A program made the translations under genes and the position numbers. This document shows positions 26,053 to 34,372 of a stretch of 64,000 nucleotides of DNA, piece by piece. The stretch comes from Arthrobacter alpinus (lineage in GTDB: Bacteria; Actinomycetota; Actinomycetes; Actinomycetales; Micrococcaceae), in contig NZ_FNTV01000001.1 in assembly GCF_900105965.1 (NCBI RefSeq), positions 2,728,001 through 2,792,000 on the forward strand, read 5' to 3'. The first letter of the stretch is position 1; every line of letters starts with the position of its first letter. The notes below the pieces were generated by a model that had not been told where the DNA came from, searched no databases, and was given only the letters and a program-made list of their open reading frames with translations.

Positions 26053-26849
26053 GGCAACCTCTGGCACAGTTGCCAGCCGAGCTCGAATCCGCCATCCACC
26101 GCATCGCCCAAACGCCGCACCTTTTGCTAGCCCTGGATTTCGACGGCACCATGGCCCCCATCGTGGAGCACGCCGCGGACGCCCGCCCCCTCCCACGCAC
26201 GGCGGCAGCCCTGGCTGCCCTGTCGGCTTTGGAAGGTACGACGACGGCCCTCGTCTCGGGGCGCGCGCTGGGAAGTTTGCGCATGGTCGCCGCTCCTCCG
26301 GCGCCAACACTCTTGGTGGGCAGCCACGGCGCGGAAACCTGGCTGGGGCCGGACTCCCCGCCGCTGGTGCTCACCGCCGAACAGTCGGCAACGCTGGAAC
26401 TGGCCCGCGCCGCCGTCGCCCAGGCCACCTCCCTCTATAAGGGGACGGTGGCCGAGGACAAGCCGGCCGGCGTCGCACTTCACTACAGGCTGGCCAGCAA
26501 GGCCGACGGGCACGCCGCCGTCGAGCTTGTCATGGAAGCCCTCTCCGGTAACCCGGCCATCCACATCTCCACGGGCAAAAAGGTGCTGGAGATTTCCGTG
26601 ATCAAGGCCAACAAGGGGCAGAGCCTGGCCGCACTGCGGGAGTACACGCAGGCAACAGCCACGTTGTTCGCCGGCGACGATGTCACTGACGAACACGGCT
26701 TTGAGGTGCTGCGGCCCGGCGATGTAGGCATCAAGGTTGGCAAGAGCCAGACCCACGCCGAGTTCCGCATACCGAAGCCGCAGGATTTGCCCATGGTTCT
26801 TGAACTCCTCCTTGCGGCCCGCTCAAACGGCCGCCCACACACCACCTGA
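26049..26849 (+). CDS. otsB: trehalose-6-phosphate phosphatase
   Basis: A 266-aa HAD-superfamily phosphatase that removes the phosphate from trehalose-6-phosphate, completing the OtsA/OtsB route. It has the nucleophile motif LDFDGT (Asp 30, Asp 32), the second motif Thr/Ser in LVSGR, a conserved Lys in ANKGQSL, and the acidic motif GDDVTDEHGF (about 209-218). Length is typical for stand-alone OtsB. ATGA overlap with otsA. The next gene starts 11 bp downstream and may be co-transcribed. Confidence 0.95.
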   Translation: MRQPLAQLPAELESAIHRIAQTPHLLLALDFDGTMAPIVEHAADARPLPRTAAALAALSALEGTTTALVSGRALGSLRMVAAPPAPTLLVGSHGAETWLGPDSPPLVLTAEQSATLELARAAVAQATSLYKGTVAEDKPAGVALHYRLASKADGHAAVELVMEALSGNPAIHISTGKKVLEISVIKANKGQSLAALREYTQATATLFAGDDVTDEHGFEVLRPGDVGIKVGKSQTHAEFRIPKPQDLPMVLELLLAARSNGRPHTT

Positions 26850-26860
26850 AAGGCGCAACC

Positions 26861-28075
26861 TTGTCATCCTCCACCATTCGTGAAGTCCGCCCGTGGGGTG
26901 GGGAACTCAGCGATCTCACCGTGACAGACGGCCACATCAGTGCTGTGACAGCGCACAACCCGTCCGCCGTTGCCGCCGGAACGGTCGTTGAAGGCCGCGG
27001 CCGGTTGCTGTTGCCGAGCTTCTCCGACGTCCACGTACATCTGGACTCCACCCGCCTGGGACTGCCGTTTCGTGAACACACGGGCGGCCCCGGCGTCTGG
27101 GCCATGATGATGAACGACCGCAACAACTGGCGCAACGCAGAGGTGCCCATCGGCGAGCGCGCCGAGACCACGTTGCGCATGATGATCGAACGCGGCACCA
27201 CCCGCGTCCGCAGCTACGCCCAGGTGGACGCAGACTGCGGGCTGGAACGCTTTGAGGCGGTGGCCGCGGCCCGCGAAACCCACAAGGATCGCGCCGAGGT
27301 CAAGATCATTGCCTTCCCCCAGGCGGGCCTGCTGTTGGAGAAGGGTTCCGCCGAGGTGCTGGAGGAGGCACTCAAGGCGGGCGCCGACGTCGTGGGCGGC
27401 ATTGATCCCTGTTCTCTGGACCGCGACCCCGTACAGCACCTGGACATAGTGTTTGGCCTGGCCGAGAAGTACCAGCTGCCCATCGACATCCACCTGCACG
27501 AACCAGGTGAGCTGGGACTCTTCAGCGCCGACCTCATCGCCGAGCGCACCCGCGCCCTTGGCATGCAGGGCAACGTGACCATCTCCCACGGCTACCCGCT
27601 CTGGGGTGTGAGCGAGGCCCACACACGCAAGCTCATCGAGACCTGGGCGGAGCTGGACATTTCCACGGCAACGGTTGCTCCGGGCACGGGCCACCGCCCT
27701 CCCCTGGCGCAACTGGTTGAGGCCGGCGTTCGCGTGGGCCTGGGCGAGGATGGCCAGCGCGATTATTGGTCGCCCTACGGAAACGCCGACATGCTTTCCC
27801 GGACGTGGCAGCTGGCCTTCGTCAATGGTTTCCGTGCCGATGAGCTCATTGAACACGCGGTAGCCGTGGCAACCATGGGCGGGGCATCCATCCTCGACCG
27901 TTCCACACCCAGGCTGCGCTCGGTTAGCGACAGGCCGGGAACCCAGGTGTCCGACGTCGCAAGCTTCGTCCTGGTGCCCGGAGACTCCGTGGCGGCGGCA
28001 GTCATGGACAAGTCCGAGGACCGCACGGTGCTGCATCGCGGTCGCGTAGTCGCGGATCAGCTTCAGCTCGTGTAG
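26861..28075 (+). CDS. cytosine-deaminase-like amidohydrolase
   Basis: A 404-aa metal-dependent hydrolase resembling CodA. Features: HVHLD (His 58, His 60) as the first metal pair; KIIAFPQAGLL and GADVVGGIDP typical of cytosine deaminases; HLHEPGE with the second histidine and catalytic glutamate; ISHGYPLWG; and GEDGQRDYWSPYG in the position of the HDD metal aspartate region. The substrate is uncertain; related enzymes act on cytosine, isocytosine or other cyclic amides. The start is TTG, 11 bp after otsB, with an aaagg site. A functional link to trehalose is not obvious and may be only shared transcription. Confidence 0.8.
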   Translation: MSSSTIREVRPWGGELSDLTVTDGHISAVTAHNPSAVAAGTVVEGRGRLLLPSFSDVHVHLDSTRLGLPFREHTGGPGVWAMMMNDRNNWRNAEVPIGERAETTLRMMIERGTTRVRSYAQVDADCGLERFEAVAAARETHKDRAEVKIIAFPQAGLLLEKGSAEVLEEALKAGADVVGGIDPCSLDRDPVQHLDIVFGLAEKYQLPIDIHLHEPGELGLFSADLIAERTRALGMQGNVTISHGYPLWGVSEAHTRKLIETWAELDISTATVAPGTGHRPPLAQLVEAGVRVGLGEDGQRDYWSPYGNADMLSRTWQLAFVNGFRADELIEHAVAVATMGGASILDRSTPRLRSVSDRPGTQVSDVASFVLVPGDSVAAAVMDKSEDRTVLHRGRVVADQLQLV

Positions 28076-28163
28076 TAATGAAGGTGCAGGAAGTAATAAA
28101 TGGGAGAAGACACCTTTTGTGACATCGGTCATAGAAAATATGTGTCATACTTCATAAGTCAGC

Positions 28164-28187
28164 CCACCAACTGCCTTGGTGGTTTTT
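28164..28187 (+). terminator. intrinsic terminator in the leader of the ABC ATPase gene
   Basis: CCACCAA / TTGGTGG with a ctgcc loop and TTTTT directly after. It is about 70 bp upstream of the ATPase start. It either ends the otsAB-amidohydrolase transcript or acts as an attenuator; a weak promoter-like pair (TTGTGA at 28117, TATGTG at 28139) precedes it. Confidence 0.75.
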
Positions 28188-28258
28188 GGGCTGCTGCAAC
28201 ACCAACCATTCACAACGGATCGTTCGGCACGTACCTGCCGATGAAGGGATTTATTGCT

Positions 28259-29359
28259 GTGGCTACAGTAACTTTTGACAATGCAACCCGAATTTACCCG
28301 GGAACCACCAAACCCGCTGTTGACAAGCTCAACATCGACATCGCCGATGGCGAATTCTTGGTTCTCGTTGGACCCTCCGGTTGCGGTAAGTCCACCTCAC
28401 TTCGCATGCTTGCCGGCCTGGAAGATGTCAACGCCGGCCGCATCCTGATCGGCGACCGCGACGTCACTGACGTTCCGCCGAAGGACCGCGACATCGCCAT
28501 GGTTTTCCAGAACTACGCGCTGTACCCCCACATGAGCGTTGCCGACAACATGGGCTTCGCCCTGAAGATCGCCGGCGTCTCCAAGGAAGAGCGCGCCAAG
28601 CGCGTCAAGGAAGCCGCAAAGCTTCTTGACCTCGAGGCATACCTTGACCGCAAGCCGAAGGCACTCTCCGGTGGCCAGCGTCAGCGTGTTGCCATGGGTC
28701 GCGCCATTGTGCGTAACCCCCAGGTGTTCCTCATGGATGAGCCCCTCTCCAACTTGGATGCCAAGCTCCGCGTGCAGACTCGTACGCAGATCGCATCCTT
28801 GACCCGCCGCCTGGGCGTCACCACTGTTTACGTGACCCACGACCAGGTTGAGGCCATGACCATGGGTGACCGCGTTGCAGTCCTCAAGGACGGCCTGCTG
28901 ATGCAGGTTGACACCCCGCGCAACCTCTACGATGCCCCTCAGAACGTGTTCGTTGCCGGCTTCATTGGCTCCCCCGCCATGAACCTGCTGGAACTGCCCG
29001 TTGTTGATGGCGGCGTGAAGTTCGGTGGATCAATTTACCCCGTACAGAGCGCAGTCCTCGGCGAAGCCGCAGGCAACACGGTCACCGTTGGTGTTCGTCC
29101 CGAAGACCTCGAGATTGTTGGCGCCGGCGAAGGCCTGGCAGTAGAGGCCGACGTCGTTGAAGAACTCGGTGCCGATGCTTACGTTTACGGCCACGCAGTG
29201 ATCGACGGCAACGAGCGCGACATGGTTGTTCGCGTTGACGGCCGCCGCCCACCGATGAAGGGCGACACCATCCACGTCCGCCCGCAGGTTGGCCACGTCC
29301 ACCTCTTCGACGCAACCTCCGGCGCCCGTTTGGGCGACAAGTCTGTAACCCGCAGCTAG
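28259..29359 (+). CDS. multi-sugar ABC transporter ATP-binding protein (MsmK/MsiK/UgpC type)
   Basis: A 366-aa ATPase of the CUT1 family that energises sugar importers. Walker A GPSGCGKST (38-46), Q-loop VFQNYALYP, signature LSGGQRQR (136-143), Walker B FLMDEP (about 157-162), and the switch His in YVTHDQVEAMTMGDR. The C-terminal regulatory OB-like domain (about 240-366) includes GVRPEDLEI. The GTG start at 28259 gives the family's normal length; the open frame upstream to 28100 contains the terminator hairpin and is rejected. It is monocistronic, so like other shared ATPases of actinobacteria it probably serves several importers, including the maltodextrin one at 34373-38316. Confidence 0.93.
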   Translation: MATVTFDNATRIYPGTTKPAVDKLNIDIADGEFLVLVGPSGCGKSTSLRMLAGLEDVNAGRILIGDRDVTDVPPKDRDIAMVFQNYALYPHMSVADNMGFALKIAGVSKEERAKRVKEAAKLLDLEAYLDRKPKALSGGQRQRVAMGRAIVRNPQVFLMDEPLSNLDAKLRVQTRTQIASLTRRLGVTTVYVTHDQVEAMTMGDRVAVLKDGLLMQVDTPRNLYDAPQNVFVAGFIGSPAMNLLELPVVDGGVKFGGSIYPVQSAVLGEAAGNTVTVGVRPEDLEIVGAGEGLAVEADVVEELGADAYVYGHAVIDGNERDMVVRVDGRRPPMKGDTIHVRPQVGHVHLFDATSGARLGDKSVTRS

Positions 29360-29366
29360 TCCCCAC

Positions 29367-29401
29367 CTGGGCCCCAGCCTCGTAGCTCGGCTGGGGCCCA
29401 G
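29367..29401 (+). terminator. terminator hairpin after the ABC ATPase gene
   Basis: Perfect 13-bp stem ctgggccccagcc / ggctggggcccag, 8 bp after the stop codon region. No T run. Confidence 0.75.
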
Positions 29402-29410
29402 TCGACTGAG

Positions 29411-29450
29411 GCGCGGCCGTTTGCTGGATATTTCCAGCAGGCGGCCGCGC
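29411..29450 (+). terminator. second hairpin after the ABC ATPase gene
   Basis: A nested stem gcgcggccg / cggccgcgc with an inner gctgg / ccagc. It lies between the first hairpin and the DUF4032 gene. Probably a second terminator or an mRNA-stabilising structure. Confidence 0.6.
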
Positions 29451-29477
29451 TTCATCATTTAAGAGAGAATTTGTATT

Positions 29478-30845
29478 ATGACTGAGCAACCAGGCGCCAA
29501 GTGGAACCACGAGCCCACCGACTTTGACCAGATCGGCAAGCTCCCGCGGCAAAGTGCCCCGCCAGCGGCCGTAATGGGTTCGCTGAACATCACGGCCGCC
29601 AGCGCCGATCCCGGCCTGCTGGACCTGCCTTGGCACATCCGCCTTGAGGAGTGGCCGTCGGAAAACCTTGCCGCCCTGCCGCGCGGCATCTCCCGCCACG
29701 TGGTCCGCTTTGCCCACCTCGACGGCTCCGTCATCGCCATCAAGGAAACGTCCGAGCACGTTGCCCGCCACGAGTACCACATGCTGCGCAAGCTGGCCCG
29801 GCTCGATGTTCCCTGCGTGGAACCCGTCGCCGTCATCACGGGCCGCACCACACCCAGCGGCGCCCCCCTGGACCCGGTGCTTGTTACCCGGCACCTGAAG
29901 TTCTCGCTGCCGTACCGTGCACTGTTCTCACAGAAGCTGCGCCGCGACACCCTGACCCGCCTCATCGATGCCCAGGCCCTGCTGCTGGTGCGCCTGCACC
30001 TGGTCGGTTTCTACTGGGGCGATGTCTCCCTCTCCAACACCTTGTTCCGCCGCGACGCCGGCGCCTTCGCCGCTTACCTCGTTGATGCCGAAACGGGCGA
30101 GCTGTACCCGGATCTGTCCACGGGCCAGCGCGAATACGATCTCGAGATCGCCCGCGTGAATATTGCCGGTGAACTCATGGACCTGCTCGAGGGCGGGCTC
30201 ATCGAGGAAAAAGTGGATCCCGTGGCCACCAGCGAGCTCATCATGGAAAGCTACCGCCGCCTGTGGGCAGAGCTCACGGAGAAGGAATCCTTCGAGCTGG
30301 AGGACAGGTGGCGCGTGGGTGCCCGCATCCGCCGCCTGAACGAGCTGGGCTTCGATGTCGAGGAATACGCCATCAAGACCACTCCGGACGGCTCCACCAT
30401 CCAGCTGCAGCCCAAGGTGGTCGACGCCGGCCACCACCAGCGCCGCCTGTTGCGCCTGACCGGCCTGGACGCGCAGGAAAACCAGGCCCGGCGCCTGCTC
30501 AACGACATGGACTCGTTCCGCAACGACGTTGCCCCTGACAAGGACGAGGAGATCAGCGCCCACGAATGGGTCAGCTCCGTCTTTGAGCCCATTGTCCGCT
30601 CCATTCCGCGCGAGCTCGGCGGCAAGCTGGAACCGGCCGAGGTGGTGCACGAGGTTCTGGAGCACCGCTGGTTCAAGTCAAAGGATGAGGAGCGCAACGT
30701 CCCGCTGGCCGAGGCCGTGCAGTCCTATGTGGACAACATCCTGCGCTTCCGCCGCGATGAGGACGCCATCATGCTCAGCACCGACACGGACACCATCAAG
30801 ATGCTGGAAGGCGGAGTCCTCCCCGACGCCGCCTTCGGAGAATAG
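29478..30845 (+). CDS. DUF4032 protein with kinase-like core
   Basis: A 455-aa protein of the actinobacterial DUF4032 group. The N-terminal half looks like a small-molecule kinase or lipopolysaccharide-kinase-like fold: VIAIKETSEHVARHEYHMLR (Lys and Glu positions), then RLHLVGFYWGDVSLSNTL with the catalytic-loop pattern HxxGxxxGDxxxxN (Asp near 182), then AYLVDAETGEL resembling the metal-binding DxE. The C-terminal DUF4032 part contains charged helices. Substrate unknown. The ATG start is 20-30 bp after the terminator pair, with agagag upstream. Monocistronic and convergent with the GlcD-like gene. Confidence 0.85.
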   Translation: MTEQPGAKWNHEPTDFDQIGKLPRQSAPPAAVMGSLNITAASADPGLLDLPWHIRLEEWPSENLAALPRGISRHVVRFAHLDGSVIAIKETSEHVARHEYHMLRKLARLDVPCVEPVAVITGRTTPSGAPLDPVLVTRHLKFSLPYRALFSQKLRRDTLTRLIDAQALLLVRLHLVGFYWGDVSLSNTLFRRDAGAFAAYLVDAETGELYPDLSTGQREYDLEIARVNIAGELMDLLEGGLIEEKVDPVATSELIMESYRRLWAELTEKESFELEDRWRVGARIRRLNELGFDVEEYAIKTTPDGSTIQLQPKVVDAGHHQRRLLRLTGLDAQENQARRLLNDMDSFRNDVAPDKDEEISAHEWVSSVFEPIVRSIPRELGGKLEPAEVVHEVLEHRWFKSKDEERNVPLAEAVQSYVDNILRFRRDEDAIMLSTDTDTIKMLEGGVLPDAAFGE

Positions 30846-30884
30846 CCCCCCTCTTTCGACGCTCGCTCACATCCGGGGCTTTTT
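30844..30884 (+). terminator. terminator of the DUF4032 gene
   Basis: agcccc / ggggct with ttttt after it, starting inside the stop codon. The loop contains one copy of the gacgctcgctc repeat that recurs at 30890. Confidence 0.65.
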
Positions 30885-30921
30885 CTCCCGACGCTCGCTC
30901 GCTAGAGGGGCACTTTTCGGA

Positions 30922-30961
30922 AACGCTCGCTCACCAACGACTCCGTTAGTGAGCGAGCGTT
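30922..30961. terminator. bidirectional hairpin between convergent genes
   Basis: Perfect 13-bp inverted repeat aacgctcgctcac / gtgagcgagcgtt. The same cgctcgctc word also occurs at about 30860 and 30892, so this is a small repeat family as well as a likely terminator for both flanking genes. Confidence 0.65.
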
Positions 30962-31024
30962 CTGCATCGTCGCCCCGAAGGTGAGGGAGCGTCTATTGAA
31001 ACCGCCCCGTATCTGCGCAAGCGT

Positions 31025-32419
31025 CTATGAAGCTGCGGGGATGGCCTTGCCTGGGTTGAGGATTCCTTGTGGGTCGAACAACGCCTTGATGCTCCGCTGC
31101 AGTTCAAGCACCTCTTTGGCCTGCTCCAGCGGCAGCCACCTCAGCTTGTACTGGCCAACACCGTGTTCGCCCGTGATGGTGCCCCCCAGCTCCAGGGCCT
31201 TGTCGATCGACTCGTCCAGGGCCGCATTCAGCGCCTTGATCCCGGCCGGCTCAAACGTTGGCACCGAGAACGTTGGGTGCAGATTCCCGTCGCCGGCATG
31301 CGCAATAACCTGCAGCTCCACCCCGTGCCGCACCGCCATCTCCTCCAGCGCCGTGATGTAGTGGACCAGCTGCGAGCGCGGCACGGCCACATCCTCGCCC
31401 ACCCGGTTTTCGGCGTCCACGTCCAAGCCGCGGTTGTTGCGCCGCAGCTCAACCAATCGTTGCGCCTCGGCCGGGTTTTCCCTGCTGACGAACCCGCCCA
31501 GCTTTTCAAGTTCGACGGCGGCGATCGCCTCTTCCGCTTCGGCCGCCAAGCCGTCGAACTGGATCAGCAGCAGGGCATTCCCCCGTTGCGAGAGCGTGCT
31601 GCCGTTGCGGAAATCAAGCTCCTTGAGCGAGGGCCCGTCCAGCAATTCCAAAATGCAGGGCTGTACGCGCGCAGCACCCACGGCCAACACCCCGGCGGCA
31701 GCCTGCTGCACCGACGGGAAGAACACAGCCAGTGTGCGCACAATGGCTGGCAAGTACCGCAGCCGGACCGTGGCACCCACAACAATGCCAAGGGTCCCCT
31801 CGGATCCCACAAAGAGTCCCGTCAGGTCGTACCCTGCCACGCCTTTAAACGTCCTGTGACCGGTGTGGATCAAGGAACCGTCGGCCATGACCACGTCCAG
31901 GGACAAAACGGCGTCTCGCGTCACCCCGTACTTGGCGCAGCGCAGACCGCCCGCGTTTGTGGCGATGTTCCCGCCGATCGTGGAGATCTTGAAGCTGGCC
32001 GGATCCGGGGCAAACATCAGCCCATAAGCGGCAACAGCATCGTTGAGGTCTCCGTTGATGACGCCCGGTTCAACGCGAGCAATCTCATCATCCGGATTGA
32101 TCTCAAGGATTTGGTTCATCCGAGTTAAATTAAGCACCACGGATCCTGCGGTAGCGTGGGCGCCGCCGGACACCCCGGTTCCGGCACCACGGGTCACCAG
32201 CGGTACCTTGTGCGTTGCGGCCGCCCGCACCACGGCTTGAACATCGGCCACGCTCTCGGCCCACACCACTGCCACCGGCTGCTGATAGTCCGTGACGGGG
32301 CCTTGGTCGATCGCGTACGTCTGCAGATCTGCCGCGTCGACGCTGATCTGGCCCTCCTGCAAGGACGTCCGCAGAGCGTCCAAGAAGTGAGGATCCAAGA
32401 GAGTAACGTGTGCGTTCAT
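31025..32419 (-). CDS. FAD-linked 2-hydroxyacid oxidase (GlcD / D-lactate dehydrogenase-like)
   Basis: A 464-aa FAD-binding flavoprotein of the GlcD group, which oxidises glycolate, D-lactate or similar 2-hydroxyacids. The FAD_binding_4 domain includes PLVTRGAGTGVSGGAHATAG and VEPGVINGDLN, then ASFKISTIGGNIATNAGG and FVGSEGTLGIV. The C-terminal cap has the family's conserved HAGDGNLHPTFSV and TGEHGVGQYK, the last a signature near the C-terminus. Length is normal. It is alone; no GlcE or GlcF partners are beside it. The exact substrate cannot be assigned. Confidence 0.9.
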   Translation of the reverse strand: MNAHVTLLDPHFLDALRTSLQEGQISVDAADLQTYAIDQGPVTDYQQPVAVVWAESVADVQAVVRAAATHKVPLVTRGAGTGVSGGAHATAGSVVLNLTRMNQILEINPDDEIARVEPGVINGDLNDAVAAYGLMFAPDPASFKISTIGGNIATNAGGLRCAKYGVTRDAVLSLDVVMADGSLIHTGHRTFKGVAGYDLTGLFVGSEGTLGIVVGATVRLRYLPAIVRTLAVFFPSVQQAAAGVLAVGAARVQPCILELLDGPSLKELDFRNGSTLSQRGNALLLIQFDGLAAEAEEAIAAVELEKLGGFVSRENPAEAQRLVELRRNNRGLDVDAENRVGEDVAVPRSQLVHYITALEEMAVRHGVELQVIAHAGDGNLHPTFSVPTFEPAGIKALNAALDESIDKALELGGTITGEHGVGQYKLRWLPLEQAKEVLELQRSIKALFDPQGILNPGKAIPAAS

Positions 32420-32507
32420 GTGCTGTGCAGCCCTTCCGTCAATGCCGTGTGTGCCACTTCAGTCTAGGAGCTGCACACCCGGCCAACGGTCGGGGCACCC
32501 GCTGCGG

Positions 32508-34370
32508 TCAGGCGGGGACGTTGATCCCCGGCAGCCGCCACACCTGAACGCCCGGGCCCTGCAGCTCGAGCTCCGTGGCATACACGGCAAAGCCACCCAC
32601 GCTGAACGCGGGGGCCGCCTTGAGCGACTCATTGCTCCTGGCATCCAAGCCGAGCAGCGCAATCTCCACCCGGGAATCGGCCCGCGTCGCAATGAGCAGC
32701 AACGATTCCTCGGGCGATTCGCGCACAAAGGCGAGCACATCGCCGTCGGCCATCAGCCAGCGCATGCCGCCCTCGGACACGGCGGGGCTCTCATGGCGCA
32801 ACGTCGTCAACGCCGAGTACGCACCGCGCAGGTCCGTGACAACACGCCCCGGCTCGTCCCACGGAATCGGCGTGCGCGCAGCCTCGCCCACATCGCCTTC
32901 CAAGCCAAACTCATCGCCGGCAAAAATCACGGGAATACCCGGCAGCAGCATCGACATCGCCGCAGCCACCACGGGCCCGCCAGGAATCATGACGCTCGCC
33001 GCCCGCGCCGTGTCATGCGTGTTCAGCGCGTTCATGGTGGCGTTGCGCACGGGCCAGCTGAAGGCGCTGGAAAGATCACGATGCGTGGCAAGTACGACGT
33101 CGGCACTCACCTTGTTTGGGCCCGGCAGCGGGGTGCCAAAGAAGTCCACGCGGGCGTCCGGGCTGCCCAACCATTGCCACAGTGGGCGGGTGAAGTTGGA
33201 GTACGTCATGGCGCCCTGCCAGCCGAAGCCGTCCACGTCCGCGCCGGCGTCGGAGGTTTCCTCACCCAACAGCAGCGCGTCCGGGTTGATGTCCAGGATC
33301 CGCGCCTGGATGAGCGCAGCCACTTCCTTGTTGATGTCCTGGGCGCCCAAACGCCCGGTCATGTTCCCCACATCGATCCGCCATCCGTCAAGATTGAACG
33401 GCGGCTTGAGCCAATGCGCCACGACGGAGTCCTCGCCCGTGACAAACGCTTCGCGCAGGGCAGGTGAGGCCCAATTCAGCTTGGGGAGGGACTTTACGCC
33501 CCACCAGCTCTCGTAATCGCTATGGTCCTCGTTGAAGTAAAAGTAGCCGCCCTCAACGCTGGACGGGTCCGCCTGTGCACGCGTGAACCATTCATGGGCA
33601 TCGCCGGTGTGGTTCGCGGTGAGATCACCCATGACCTTCATGCCCCGGGCATGAGCCGCGTCAACCAAGCGGATGAGGGCTTCGTCGCCACCCAACAGCG
33701 GGTCCACCTCCATGAACGTTGAGGCGTCATAGCGGTGGTTGGAGCGGCCGGGGAAGAACGGTGTCAGGTAGACAATGTCGGCGCCGAGGGCGAGCAGTTC
33801 GTCAAGCTTTTCGGTGACGCCGTCGAGGTCGCCACCATAGAACTGGCGGGCAACATCCGGGCCCCGCCCTTGGACCGGCGTATCCCACGTGCACGCCACA
33901 GCCCAATCGGGTGTGGGGCGCCCATCCGCCTGTGCGGACCGCGCAAAACGGTCGGGGAACACCTGGTACATGACGGCTTCGCGCGACCACTCCGGGGCAG
34001 CAACGGCCGTGGTGATGCGGAAATCGTTGTAGTCCGAGGTGTCGCGGTTGTGCAGGCCGGCGTTGTTGAGGTGCCAGTAGCTGGCTCCCCCGCCTTCATC
34101 ACCGGCCACTTCAATGACAAATCGGTACAGAGCCACGGGGTTCACATGGAGCATGGAGGCTTCCCACCAGGTCCAACCGCCATCGGAGCCAACAACTGTG
34201 GCCTCGTCATACCGGGGTTCGGCGTCCTGGACGCTGCGCACCCAGACCCTCGAGGCGGTTCCCCAATCTTGAGGCACTCGCAACCGCAAGGTGCAGCGTT
34301 CACCAAGTTTCGGCGTCGAGCTTCCCACATAAAGTGCCGAACCATCGTGATGCGGTTGATTAGCTGCCAT
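32508..34370 (-). CDS. GH13 alpha-amylase-family hydrolase (cyclomaltodextrinase/neopullulanase-like)
   Basis: A 620-aa enzyme without signal peptide, so intracellular; probably cleaves imported maltodextrin. An N-terminal beta domain (about 1-120) resembles CBM34-type modules. The (beta/alpha)8 domain starts at MYQVFPDRFARS. Conserved regions: KVMGDLTANHTG, GWRIDVGNM with nucleophile Asp near 333, LLGEETSD with acid/base Glu near 370, and LNTHDTARA with Asp near 453. The C-terminal beta domain closes the protein. It is the last gene of the minus-strand maltodextrin operon, 2 bp after the permease stop, with aaaggggtaaac as ribosome site. Confidence 0.9.
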   Translation of the reverse strand: MAANQPHHDGSALYVGSSTPKLGERCTLRLRVPQDWGTASRVWVRSVQDAEPRYDEATVVGSDGGWTWWEASMLHVNPVALYRFVIEVAGDEGGGASYWHLNNAGLHNRDTSDYNDFRITTAVAAPEWSREAVMYQVFPDRFARSAQADGRPTPDWAVACTWDTPVQGRGPDVARQFYGGDLDGVTEKLDELLALGADIVYLTPFFPGRSNHRYDASTFMEVDPLLGGDEALIRLVDAAHARGMKVMGDLTANHTGDAHEWFTRAQADPSSVEGGYFYFNEDHSDYESWWGVKSLPKLNWASPALREAFVTGEDSVVAHWLKPPFNLDGWRIDVGNMTGRLGAQDINKEVAALIQARILDINPDALLLGEETSDAGADVDGFGWQGAMTYSNFTRPLWQWLGSPDARVDFFGTPLPGPNKVSADVVLATHRDLSSAFSWPVRNATMNALNTHDTARAASVMIPGGPVVAAAMSMLLPGIPVIFAGDEFGLEGDVGEAARTPIPWDEPGRVVTDLRGAYSALTTLRHESPAVSEGGMRWLMADGDVLAFVRESPEESLLLIATRADSRVEIALLGLDARSNESLKAAPAFSVGGFAVYATELELQGPGVQVWRLPGINVPA

Positions 34371-34372
34371 GT

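Noticed and set aside
25246..26310. 354-codon minus-strand frame opposite otsA/otsB
   Set aside because: Antisense shadow; otsA and otsB are unambiguous.
26864..28132. 422-codon minus-strand frame opposite the amidohydrolase gene
   Set aside because: Antisense shadow of a high-GC gene; the plus-strand protein has clear family motifs.
28100..28258. 53-residue N-terminal extension of the ABC ATPase
   Set aside because: It would run through a clear terminator hairpin and make the protein longer than the family norm.
31067..32128. 353-codon plus-strand frame opposite the GlcD-like gene
   Set aside because: Antisense shadow; the minus-strand protein has all FAD-oxidase motifs.
32418..33516. Two long plus-strand frames opposite the GH13 hydrolase
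   Set aside because: Antisense shadows with biased composition and no family features.
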